A DNA stretch of 64,000 bases, taken from the NCBI RefSeq assembly GCF_011044495.1, contig NZ_CP049143.1:6944001-7008000 (forward strand), given 5' to 3'. Position numbers and translations under genes: made by a program. Every line of letters starts with the position of its first letter. Positions within the stretch are counted from its first letter, which is position 1. The notes below the pieces were generated by a model. That model was given only the letters and a program-made list of their open reading frames with translations. It was not told the origin of the DNA and made no database searches. This DNA comes from Roseimicrobium sp. ORNL1. GTDB taxonomy: Bacteria > Verrucomicrobiota > Verrucomicrobiia > Verrucomicrobiales > Verrucomicrobiaceae. Positions 8,883-17,361 of this stretch are shown piece after piece.

Positions 8883-9526
8883 GGTGCGGGAGCCACGGCG
8901 GGCTCAGCCTGGGGTTCACTGACACGCCACTCCGCATAGCCACCCGGCATTTCACGGACATGCACATACCCATGCTCCCGGGTGAGCACACGTGCCTGGG
9001 CATTGGCTGACTGGCATCGCACGCTCGCGCAATAGATCACCAGCGGCGTGCTCTTCGGATATCGGGCCACGAATTCGCCGAGCTTGTCCTTTACTTGATC
9101 CATGGGAAGCGAGACTGCGCCGGGAATGTGCCCCAGCGCATACGCCTGCGTATCGCGCACGTCCACCAGGATGATTTTGCCCGCGGCCAGCAGCGGCTTT
9201 ACCTCACGCCAGGCCACGGCCGCAGGGAGTGCTTTCATCCCTGCGTGCAGTCCTGCCGTCTCATCCGGCACCACCAGTGCCTGAATGGTTTCATTTTGGA
9301 TGGAGGAGTCGCTCTCCGTCGTTGGCAGGGCACTCAATGGGGTCACATCCGCTGGAAAGATGGGCTCAACCACGAGGCCGGTCGGAGCGCGAATGCCCAG
9401 CGGACTGGCGCTGTTATACACCACGCCCAACGCCACCGCGGCGACCAGGATCGCGGCCATCTCTTTGAGCAGTTCCAAGGAACCACCGGTGGCCATACTC
9501 TTGCTCGCGCTCGTGCTTCCACTCAT
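8879..9526 (-). CDS. membrane-anchored rhodanese-domain protein
   Basis: A 215-residue protein with one N-terminal transmembrane segment (about residues 21-41). The C-terminal rhodanese domain (105-205) starts with the typical IILVDVRDTQAYALGHIPGAVSLP. Its active-site loop is VIYCASVRCQSA, with the nucleophilic Cys at the first position and a second Cys five residues later. The domain probably faces the periplasm and handles sulfur transfer or thiol exchange. Its start overlaps the stop of the upstream DsbA-like gene by 4 bp, and its stop overlaps the start of the MauE/DoxX gene, so the three are probably made as one unit. Confidence 0.85.
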   Translation of the reverse strand: MSGSTSASKSMATGGSLELLKEMAAILVAAVALGVVYNSASPLGIRAPTGLVVEPIFPADVTPLSALPTTESDSSIQNETIQALVVPDETAGLHAGMKALPAAVAWREVKPLLAAGKIILVDVRDTQAYALGHIPGAVSLPMDQVKDKLGEFVARYPKSTPLVIYCASVRCQSANAQARVLTREHGYVHVREMPGGYAEWRVSEPQAEPAVAPAP

Positions 9527-10548
9527 TGCCTGCCCTCCGATGCGAGGTTCTTCTCAATCTCCGCGGCCAATCGCTCATACGTGAACTCCCCATCCAACCG
9601 GACACCAGCCACCATCCCAGCTGCCGAGGACCCCAGGACAAACGCGGGCACCGTGGTGATGCCCGCCTTCACCGCATCCGCTTGCTCCTTGAGCACCGCG
9701 TTGGCAGACTGCGCATCGGTGAAGCATGCGCCGAACCTTGCGGAATCCAGCTGCGCCTCCTGACTCATCGTCGTGACCGCTTCTGCAGACAACGAACCAC
9801 CGGCAGCGAAGAGCCTTTCGCGCATCGCCCAAAATTTCCCCTGCGCATGCGCACACCATGCCGCCCGTGCCAGCGAGTCTTCCGGCGAGATACTGGAAGA
9901 TGGCAACACACGCGTGATGAGCCGGAGTTTACCCGTGTCGATGTAGGCAGACTTCAGCCGGGGCAGCACCTCCGACTGAAAACGCGCACATGCCGGAGAG
10001 CGAAGGTCCGTGAACTCCACGAGTGTCAGTGGCGCCTTCTCGGAACCCAACGAGGGACCTCCCGCAACATGCAAGGTAACAAAGGGTGACGCAGGTGCAG
10101 CATCGACGGGTGATCCTGCAACAGCGCCTCCATCCGAGGGCGTGCGAGATACCAACTCTGGGGTCACCAGATGCATGTCCAGCGGGACATCAGCACCGGC
10201 CTTCACCCATGCCTCTCCCTCGCGCGCGAACCAGATGCGCAGCCTGGGAGGCTGGCCACTCTGGCGCAGCAGTTCCCCATCGATGGACGGCGCCTGCGCG
10301 GAATCCCCCAGGCGCACCGAGTACTCTCCCTTGCTCACGTGCACCTTCAACTCTGAAGACAACCAGAGAGCACGCGTCTCATTCATCACGGCAAAACGAA
10401 AACGCCCCACCCCTTCAAAGGGCACCCCATGAATGCTCAGGCGGCCCTGGTAGTTGATCATCTCTGCGTACCCACGCTCCAGTCCCAGCCCGAGGAACCA
10501 CACCAGAGCGCACACCAGGAATCTGAGTGAAAAGGGCATGGGCATCAT
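9523..10548 (-). CDS. DsbA-like thioredoxin-fold protein with degenerate active site
   Basis: A 341-residue exported protein, using ATG 10548 (open frame further upstream has no signal peptide). After the signal peptide comes a small beta domain (INYQGRLSIHGVPFEGVG, residues 31-135) common in secreted Verrucomicrobia and Planctomycetes proteins. The thioredoxin/DsbA domain begins at about 165 (GSEKAPLTLVEFTDL). The position of the usual CxxC is SPAC (184-187): the first, nucleophilic cysteine is Ser and only the second Cys is kept. The cis-Pro loop is TTVPAFVL. Loss of the nucleophile argues against classical disulfide exchange; a single-Cys or binding function is likely. It is first in the redox operon. 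Confidence 0.8.
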   Translation of the reverse strand: MMPMPFSLRFLVCALVWFLGLGLERGYAEMINYQGRLSIHGVPFEGVGRFRFAVMNETRALWLSSELKVHVSKGEYSVRLGDSAQAPSIDGELLRQSGQPPRLRIWFAREGEAWVKAGADVPLDMHLVTPELVSRTPSDGGAVAGSPVDAAPASPFVTLHVAGGPSLGSEKAPLTLVEFTDLRSPACARFQSEVLPRLKSAYIDTGKLRLITRVLPSSSISPEDSLARAAWCAHAQGKFWAMRERLFAAGGSLSAEAVTTMSQEAQLDSARFGACFTDAQSANAVLKEQADAVKAGITTVPAFVLGSSAAGMVAGVRLDGEFTYERLAAEIEKNLASEGRQ

Positions 10549-10802
10549 GGAAGCAGGCACACCTGCCACAGGTAGGCAATACAGCGGCGGATGCCGCGAC
10601 ATACTACAACAATGTTGCCCGGCCAGTGAATTGCGTCGGCCCCTTCTCCCACCTTCACACAAACCCGAGTCCTGCCCCTTTGTTTTTTTCCAAACTCGCT
10701 TATGCTGGGCGCTCGACCACGCCCCGGCGAGGCCGCACTACGACACCCCTCCTACTCATGCACACCAACGCGATTTCATGGATGTCACCCAGCCGGCGCA
10801 TC

Positions 10803-11828
10803 ATGATGTCCGCGATAGAGAGGCCTGTCATCCCCCTCGCCTTCACCATGCTTGCCTTGTTGGGCTGCCTGCAGCTTCACGCGCAGGAGTTGGACAAGAC
10901 CGCTTCCGTGGTCACCGAAGCGCCGGCCTTCGCCAGGGATCTGGCCATCGGCTCCATGTATCAGTTGGGCGGTGAAATCACCGTGGTGCTGGTGAACACC
11001 AGGACCCATGAGCGCACCATGCTGCGAGGCAGCGAACCCTCCTTCGACGGCATGCGTGTGAAGCAGGCCTCTATCAGAGACACCCGTAGGGAGTCCTCTG
11101 TTGTTGTGGAGATGGGTGGCAAGGATGCGACCTTGTATTACGACGCCTCCTATTTCAAACAGATGGGTTCCTCGCGGACTGGCAAACAGGAGGTGTATGT
11201 GAACTCCAACCTGGACATCGAACCCGGTGACCCCACCGCCATTGTCGAGAGCGTCCATGGCGTCGGCATGGTCATGACGGAATCCGGACCGGCCCCGGCC
11301 CCAGCCCCTATCCCTCTCCCAGAGGGGTATGTGAATTCCAACCTCGACATCGAACCCGGCGACCCCACCGCCATCGTCGAGAGCGTCCATGGCGTCGGCG
11401 TTGGCATGACCTCAGACTCCGATCCCGCCCCAGCCCCCACCCCGCTCCGGGAGGGTTATGTGAACTCCAACCTCGATATCGAACCCGGCGACCCCACCGC
11501 CATCGTCGAGAGCGTCCACGGCGTCGGCGTTGGCATGACCTCAGACTCCGATCCCGCCCCCGCCCCAGCCCCGCTCCCGGAGGGTTATGTGAACTCCAAC
11601 CCCGATATCGAACCCGGCGACCCCACCGCCATCGTCGAGAGCGTCCACGGCGTCGGCAGCGTCATGACTTTTGACTCTAGTCCACCCGCGGCCCCCACTT
11701 CGCCCGCCGGACCCGGCGCTGCCCCGCCAACTCCACCGAAGCGCAAGATCACCGCTCCCCAACCTTCTCCTCCCGCGCCCGCACCCGCGCCTGCATCACC
11801 TCCCGCGCCAGGGGAAGTGGAGCTTTAG
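10803..11828 (+). CDS. exported protein with four tandem 43-44-residue repeats
   Basis: About 341 residues. The N-terminus (MMSAIERP then a hydrophobic run ALLGC) is a signal peptide, possibly with a lipobox at LLGC. In-frame ATGs also exist at 10758 and 10782, and no strong ribosome site decides between them. A unique region (about 40-125) precedes four copies of a unit starting YVNSN and containing DIEPGDPTAIVES and VHGVG, separated by Pro/Ala linkers. The C-terminus is a Pro-rich tail (PPAAPTSPAGPG and similar). No domain is recognised. The repeat architecture suggests a cell-surface or binding protein. It lies just upstream of the tRNA-Arg fragment and stands divergent from the redox operon. 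Confidence 0.65.
   Translation: MMSAIERPVIPLAFTMLALLGCLQLHAQELDKTASVVTEAPAFARDLAIGSMYQLGGEITVVLVNTRTHERTMLRGSEPSFDGMRVKQASIRDTRRESSVVVEMGGKDATLYYDASYFKQMGSSRTGKQEVYVNSNLDIEPGDPTAIVESVHGVGMVMTESGPAPAPAPIPLPEGYVNSNLDIEPGDPTAIVESVHGVGVGMTSDSDPAPAPTPLREGYVNSNLDIEPGDPTAIVESVHGVGVGMTSDSDPAPAPAPLPEGYVNSNPDIEPGDPTAIVESVHGVGSVMTFDSSPPAAPTSPAGPGAAPPTPPKRKITAPQPSPPAPAPAPASPPAPGEVEL
11196..11695 (+). repeat. four tandem repeats inside the exported protein gene
   Basis: Units begin at 11196, 11328, 11457 and 11586, with spacings of 132, 129 and 129 bp. Each unit encodes the same 43-44-residue motif and nucleotide identity is high between copies 2, 3 and 4, so the copies are recent. The last copy is shortened at its Pro-rich linker. 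Confidence 0.85.
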
Positions 11829-11934
11829 GACGCAGCAGAAGTTCGCACGGAAGGAAACACCCGCTCCGCGCTTGCAGCGCACCCATGCGTGCTACTTTAC
11901 GCCTCGACTCCCGCAGGCGACAAGACGCGAACAT

Positions 11935-11972
11935 GCACCCGTAGCTCGGTGGATAGAGCAGCGGGCTCCGAA
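11935..11972 (+). pseudogene. 5' half of a tRNA-Arg(CCG) gene
   Basis: The sequence matches a tRNA from the acceptor strand through the D-arm and the 5' anticodon stem to the loop CTCCGAA, whose anticodon is CCG. It then diverges, so the 3' anticodon stem, T-arm and acceptor are absent. It shares the pattern of the 5' half of tRNA-Arg(TCT) at 19102 and 29382 except for the anticodon stem-loop and one D-loop base (G in place of A). It marks the left edge of island A. Confidence 0.75.
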
Positions 11973-12482
11973 TGCCTTCAGGATGAGTTTATTGGCATTG
12001 CAAACATGCACCACGTTGCATGTGGACTTGTTCAACCACTATACTCCCTGCGTGGAGTGGCGCTGTTTTCAGTGAACCTGACGTCGGCTGTATAATCTGT
12101 ATAAATTTTTGCGAAGAAAGCGCAGACCGTTTTAGGTCTATATAACACCCGACATCAAAGCTTAGGCGCGAAGCTCAAGCAGGCGATATTCCATGCGGCC
12201 AGCGATCTGATCAATCTTGAGAACTGCAGTTCCACCGTGGTGCATCTCACCTACGGGGAGGCAAATGAGCCAATAGCGGGGTGCGCCAACCAGAAAGTCA
12301 TCGCTGGACCGGCTCGCGAAGTCCAGACACGAACAAAATCATTGGCATTCTGGAGAAAAATTTGAGGAAATGCATCATTGACATTTTTGCGACACCATAA
12401 ATAAATCTGTTTTAACAGGTCCATTATTGGGTCTATTAAACTCTACAAAGCCACGAGTTACCTTGGCGCGCACACCAATTTT
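11973..12482. other. non-coding remnant at the left of island A
   Basis: 510 bp with no gene I can support. It holds a short inverted repeat around 12004-12022 and an AT-rich stretch from about 12100. A reading frame of about 65 codons without a start codon is open at roughly 12160-12360 and could be a gene remnant. The AT-rich area from 12380 upstream of the VOC gene could include its promoter, but I see no clear -35/-10 pair. Confidence 0.4.
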
Positions 12483-12977
12483 ATGGAAACCACTCTCCTT
12501 CGCTTTGGAATGCTCTCCTTATCTTTGATGGGGGCTTTGGCGTTCTCCAGTTGCTCCATCAGTAAAACTTCGCCAACGGACCTGACACTCCCCGGACTGC
12601 GACGACTGGATCACTTCGCAGTGCACGTTACCGATCTGCCTAAATCTGCAGAATTTTATCAGCGCGTCTTCGGCTTCGACATCATCAACAAGTGGAAAAC
12701 TACCTGGATGGTGGGCAACGACCGCATGCGCGTGGGACTTTTTCTGCGGCCTAAAGCCACCAAGGTCGCAGATCCAGACAACTCGATTCTGATCGAGCAT
12801 GTGGCTTTCCTCACCGACAAACACAACTTCGATCGCTGCCTCGCAGTGCTCGATCAACTCGGCATTCAGCACGAGGCGCCGGACGACAGCGGCATCGCCA
12901 AGAGTGTGTTTTTTAACGACCCGGACGGGCACTCCTTGGAAATCACTTATTACTACGAGCACATCCCAACTCTCTAA
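12483..12977 (+). CDS. VOC-superfamily lipoprotein (glyoxalase-like)
   Basis: A 164-residue protein. Residues 1-24 are a signal peptide ending in LAFSSC, an acceptable lipobox, so it is probably attached to a membrane outside the cytoplasm. The rest is one vicinal-oxygen-chelate module pair: RRLDHFAVHVTDLPKSAEFY at 41-60, an IEHVAFL strand near 105 and PDGHSLEITYYYEH near the end, with His and Glu at the usual metal positions. It is 20 bp upstream of the LodA-like gene in the same direction and is probably in its operon. A metal-dependent lyase, isomerase or binding role is possible; the lipoprotein form of a VOC protein is unusual. Confidence 0.75.
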   Translation: METTLLRFGMLSLSLMGALAFSSCSISKTSPTDLTLPGLRRLDHFAVHVTDLPKSAEFYQRVFGFDIINKWKTTWMVGNDRMRVGLFLRPKATKVADPDNSILIEHVAFLTDKHNFDRCLAVLDQLGIQHEAPDDSGIAKSVFFNDPDGHSLEITYYYEHIPTL

Positions 12978-12997
12978 ACTGCCACCTAGACAGCACT

Positions 12998-15900
12998 ATG
13001 GCTACCAAACACACGAAGAAAGCCACCGCTCCTGCAGGCAAACTGGCGAAGAACGAAATTGCCTATGCTAAAATATTCCCACCGATAGGGATCGCCCGAG
13101 TGGGTAAGAGTACTGAGGAGGAAGATTGCTTCATCGGACCGGAAGACCCTGCTGACCTGGCGCATCGTAAAGAGGGTTTTTCATTCCGAGATGGCCGGGG
13201 TGAGCTGAAGAGACAAGCATCGCGTTTTCGCATTTTCGGGTTTACCAAGGATGGCCACCTTGTGCAGGAAATCACCAGCAAAGAGGCGCGGATTACCTGG
13301 ACCGTACAGCTAGCCAACAAAAAGGCGGGCTGGTTTCAATTTGATGGAGCCCGGAATGCCATCGCCTCTATCACCGGCGACCGCGAGCTAACGGAGGGAG
13401 GGGCTTCCACGCTGCGCAATAGTCACCTTCCGGGTGGCTTCGCCCACAAACCGAATGGACCGCTCGGGAAAAAATATGAGCCTGATTCCACCCGTGCCAA
13501 GCAGGGCTTGGACATTATTCCCCCGCCGGTGACCATTGAGGGCGAAAATAAGCGGACCAAACGGCCCAAGGCGGGCGAGAAGGAACAAAACTATGAATTC
13601 CGCGGCCTCTTTAAGAACATCAAAGAAGTCTACCTCGGCGAACTGCGCACGGACAAAGCCGGAAGGCTGATGGTCCTGGGCGGGCATGGCATTTCCGACG
13701 CGATCGATGAGAAAGGCAACAGTATTAAGGATAAGCGCTGGATTCAAAACTATGCCAATAATCTGGACTGGTGCGACGACATCGCGGACGGCTATGTGAA
13801 AGCCGAGGTGAGTCTCCTGGGCGGAAAAAAGGTGGAAGTGAAGGGAGACGCGTGGGTGGCAACCGCCCCACCAGATTTCGCGCCCGACGTGACGAACATC
13901 GTGACGTTGCGGGATGTTCTGGAGGACGCGGTCTACGCGACAGGTCGCAATGCGATGACCGCTGAAATGCCCATGGTCCCCCTGCCGAATCAGACGGTTT
14001 TCGATCGAGACATTCGCCCAATTCTCAAACGGATGGCTGACTATCGCTGGGTCAGCGAGATCGCACTCCGCGGTCACGGTTTTGGCAAGCCGGGAGATTT
14101 TGACAAACAAATGGACGATCTTGGCGATCCCGACAATGACCGCATCGCGCCTGTGCGACAGCATATCGTGGATCTGATTCGAAAGCCGATCTATTTCGTG
14201 CCTGGCGCCGTCGTGGACGGCATTCCCGCCGATCCCAAGCAGACCGACAAGCTGGCTGCTTCGGAGGAGATCATTGCGCAGGCCACGGCGAAATTCATGC
14301 CTCCCCTCTCTGGAGACGAAGACGACCGCACGGTAGGAAAACCACTCACCTGGTTGACGGTGACGCACCTGCAGTACGCGCGCCTGCAGCAGTGGGCGAA
14401 GGGCAATTTCACCAAGAGGGAGCCCCGGGGCCGCATCGAACCACACACGGAAATTACCTGGACTGCCTGGGATGCTGCTTGCGGCGGGGCATTCTATCCA
14501 GGCATGGAGATCACCTCCATCGTTCGCCACTACGGCCTCTTTGAGACCAAGGATGCGTTTCGCCTCCGTGGCCAGTTGATGGAGCCGGGCGATCTCACCA
14601 AACACATGGCCTGTCCGTGGCAGTCAGACTTTTACGAGTGCCAGGTCACGTGGTGGCCAGCGCAACGCCCCGACGATGTGCTGACAGAGGATGAGTTGGC
14701 AGAAATCACAGCCAGCTTCCAGGAGGAGACCACGGGAAGCAACACGGATGAGCTGGAACGTCTGCTGATGGCGAGGCGGAGGTGGGACCGCGGTATCGAT
14801 TGGCGTCGGCCCGACGGTGTCTTTTTGAATGACCGAGTGTATGGCGATTTCAAGCCTGGGCGGTTCAAGACCGTCGCGGAATACGCGGCCAACCGTGCGA
14901 CATCATTCGCAAGTCTTTTATTGCGCGGAGCAGTGGATCTTGAGGTGCAATATCCAGAGAGGCAACCCTCTCCGTGGCGGGTCCAGTTCCTCTCCCAGGA
15001 GCGGCTGGATGAATATTCAGGACGCTATTTCCACGCAGGAGTGCCCTCTCCGGAGGAGATGTGCCTAGGGCGCCATTTGTCCCCCAAAGAGGAGAAAGAA
15101 CTGCAGAAACTGCTCGACGGCATCGATCCCTATCGCCTCAAAAACGAATGGGACGCGTTTCTGCGCGCAAAGCCGGAAGCCGCCAGCAAGGTAGTCGAGC
15201 TTTATGCCGAGGTGTGCAGTCGTTCGCTCCGCGAGCAGATTCATGCGTGCTTCATCCATCATCCCAATGCCGGCGCAAAGCTCGAGAAGTTCCTGGAGGT
15301 GATCAAAGCCGCCGGTGGCGATGTGGAGAAGATTGAGGGCGACCACCCGGAGCAATTTGAAGCAGATGACGACGTCTGCAATAGGCTGCGGCTAGCCGAC
15401 CTGCTTAGGCTCGTGCGTGATCGTTTCTATTTGCTGAACCGACGGTTTGCTGGCGACCATGGGATGATCGAAGAGTGGCACACCTTGGGCATCGTGGCGG
15501 AAAAGGTGGTGACGGTGAAACCTGACGATGGGGAGAAGAAGGAGATCCCCGTGCAGGTCGAAGTGGGGCGGAACAAATTCGATGGCCTGACGTCCCGCGA
15601 TTATTTCCATCTCTTCATGAACATCGAGAAGCATTCCGGATTTCCGGAATACGCCAAGACCCTGGCGCAAAGCTTCCTCGATGAAGCCCAAACCTTTGTG
15701 GATCAAAAGGGCCTTGAAGACTCAAGCCATCCCGAATCGTTCGTTGAATATTCAGTAACGAATTTTCACGCCAAGCTGGAACAGATTTATGAGATTCTAA
15801 GGCAGGGGGCTGCGGGTGCCCGCCCATGGGTCACCACCCAGACGCGCGCATCGCAAATCCGGCGAATCATAGGCAACTCTGCTTTCAATCAGACGGATGG

Positions 15901-17254
15901 CGCCTGGCTGCGCTTCGCGGCCAATGCTGGCCCTGCGGACGAGATCAAAGGACTGCTTTTTGAGGTGTGGAGCGACGAAACCGGGAATGGCGACCCCGCC
16001 AAGCATCATGGCAACCTGTATACAGCGTTCGTGAATGAACTGGGATTCTTCCCCCCGGAAATCGGCACGCGTGCGTACGCGGACGCGCCGGAGATAGACA
16101 CAAGCTCTTTCGCTGGTGCTGTCGTACAACTGGCCATCTCCCAGCATTCCGAGGAGTTCTTCCCGGAGATTCTGGGCATGACGCTTTTCCTGGAATGGGA
16201 AGTGTTGAGTTTGGTGCCTATCGTGAAGCGGCTCGAATATTTGGGGATAAACAGTCACTTCTATCGCATGCATGTCGCTATCGACAATGCCACGGAAGGT
16301 CATGGAGCCGCGGCCAAACGCGCCGTGCAACTGTACCTGGATCATGTTTTCAATGAAGGGGGGGTAGCGGCGCAGCAGGCGCACTGGAGGCGGGTCTGGC
16401 GTGGGTTCGTAGCTTTTGCCCTGAGCGGAGGTAACAAGAACGGAGGCATCGCAGAGGAAACACTCCTCCGAACTTACCCAGGCAATGCCTACGATCAGGT
16501 CGTTGAGCTCATCACGAGAAAGAAACCCTACGGGAATCTGAACCACTCGCGGAAGCACCTCGGCCAATTCCGAATCAACGACCTTTTCGACGATCCTGAC
16601 ATTTTCCTTGAGGAACTCGCCCAGTCCAAATGGATCAAGCCGGGTGACCCGGCGGGCAGCCTGCTCCTCTCGCACTTAACCTCATTTCAAGGCCCCATGT
16701 ATAAGATCTTTGATGAGGCCGATCTCCAAAAGTGGCGCAACTGGATCATCTGGCTTGGCGGCCAGTCCGATACAGGTTCCTCGAGGAAATTCGTCACCAA
16801 AGGCGAGGCGATGCTTATCTTGCTGACCGAGCTGCGCGAGCGTGCCATGGCCAGCCATCCCCATTCACGGTACAAACTAGACGTAACCGATATCAAGAAG
16901 AAGCAACCTCCGAAGAAGATGAGCATCCAGGAATTGTTTGCTCATGGCGACCTGACCGTCCTGATGAAGGCCCTAAAAGACCGCGACAATGGCTGGGTGG
17001 TGCCGGGCCAGCCCGATGAAAGCGCGCTGCTCGTCGACATGGCACGCGCGGACCGGCCCATGGGAAAAGCCTTGGATGAACGCTTCCCTGCGGCCGGAAA
17101 TCAAATTGGCCGACGCATCATTCTGGAGTGGATCGACGCCGGTTGCCCGATCCCTGGTGAAGCTCAACCCACTGCAGAGCAGTTGGCAAAAGCGCGCCCT
17201 GAGCGACCTCAGCGGCTGATCGTCCAAGAGTTCGGCCTCGGTGCCGTCCATTGA
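12998..17254 (+). CDS. LodA-like CTQ quinoprotein oxidase fused to a heme-oxygenase-like diiron domain
   Basis: A 1418-residue protein, about twice the length of the marine L-lysine oxidase LodA. Residues 20-650 match LodA/GoxA: PPIGIARVGKS, DGRGELKRQASRFRIFGF, MVLGGHGISD, YANNLDWCDDIADG, CGGAFYPGMEI and ACPWQSDFYEC followed by WWPAQRPDDV. The Cys-Trp pair that forms cysteine tryptophylquinone in LodA corresponds to Cys495 and Trp541. Residues about 960-1130 resemble an iron-containing redox (heme-oxygenase-like) domain: E989, E994, H1003/H1004, E1066/E1068, and the helix H1092-x3-D1096-x5-H1102. Residues about 1200-1390 carry two segments like the PSD1/cytochrome c family (DPAGSLLL, QPDESALL, IILEWIDAGCP) but no CxxCH. 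The LodB-like partner follows after 107 bp. Confidence 0.75.
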   Translation: MATKHTKKATAPAGKLAKNEIAYAKIFPPIGIARVGKSTEEEDCFIGPEDPADLAHRKEGFSFRDGRGELKRQASRFRIFGFTKDGHLVQEITSKEARITWTVQLANKKAGWFQFDGARNAIASITGDRELTEGGASTLRNSHLPGGFAHKPNGPLGKKYEPDSTRAKQGLDIIPPPVTIEGENKRTKRPKAGEKEQNYEFRGLFKNIKEVYLGELRTDKAGRLMVLGGHGISDAIDEKGNSIKDKRWIQNYANNLDWCDDIADGYVKAEVSLLGGKKVEVKGDAWVATAPPDFAPDVTNIVTLRDVLEDAVYATGRNAMTAEMPMVPLPNQTVFDRDIRPILKRMADYRWVSEIALRGHGFGKPGDFDKQMDDLGDPDNDRIAPVRQHIVDLIRKPIYFVPGAVVDGIPADPKQTDKLAASEEIIAQATAKFMPPLSGDEDDRTVGKPLTWLTVTHLQYARLQQWAKGNFTKREPRGRIEPHTEITWTAWDAACGGAFYPGMEITSIVRHYGLFETKDAFRLRGQLMEPGDLTKHMACPWQSDFYECQVTWWPAQRPDDVLTEDELAEITASFQEETTGSNTDELERLLMARRRWDRGIDWRRPDGVFLNDRVYGDFKPGRFKTVAEYAANRATSFASLLLRGAVDLEVQYPERQPSPWRVQFLSQERLDEYSGRYFHAGVPSPEEMCLGRHLSPKEEKELQKLLDGIDPYRLKNEWDAFLRAKPEAASKVVELYAEVCSRSLREQIHACFIHHPNAGAKLEKFLEVIKAAGGDVEKIEGDHPEQFEADDDVCNRLRLADLLRLVRDRFYLLNRRFAGDHGMIEEWHTLGIVAEKVVTVKPDDGEKKEIPVQVEVGRNKFDGLTSRDYFHLFMNIEKHSGFPEYAKTLAQSFLDEAQTFVDQKGLEDSSHPESFVEYSVTNFHAKLEQIYEILRQGAAGARPWVTTQTRASQIRRIIGNSAFNQTDGAWLRFAANAGPADEIKGLLFEVWSDETGNGDPAKHHGNLYTAFVNELGFFPPEIGTRAYADAPEIDTSSFAGAVVQLAISQHSEEFFPEILGMTLFLEWEVLSLVPIVKRLEYLGINSHFYRMHVAIDNATEGHGAAAKRAVQLYLDHVFNEGGVAAQQAHWRRVWRGFVAFALSGGNKNGGIAEETLLRTYPGNAYDQVVELITRKKPYGNLNHSRKHLGQFRINDLFDDPDIFLEELAQSKWIKPGDPAGSLLLSHLTSFQGPMYKIFDEADLQKWRNWIIWLGGQSDTGSSRKFVTKGEAMLILLTELRERAMASHPHSRYKLDVTDIKKKQPPKKMSIQELFAHGDLTVLMKALKDRDNGWVVPGQPDESALLVDMARADRPMGKALDERFPAAGNQIGRRIILEWIDAGCPIPGEAQPTAEQLAKARPERPQRLIVQEFGLGAVH

Positions 17255-17361
17255 GCCGACCATCGCTGGAGCCTGACATGCACAGCCTCACCCACCCCCG
17301 CCCCTCAAACATCAAGCGCACCTCGCCGCAGCCCGGCACGAGAATTCAGCGGTAACCGGCG

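Noticed and set aside
11935-11972. Functional tRNA gene
   Set aside because: The 3' anticodon stem, T-arm and acceptor end are missing.
13388-14605. Open frame of 405 codons on the minus strand
   Set aside because: Antisense to the LodA-like gene, which has clear family motifs here.
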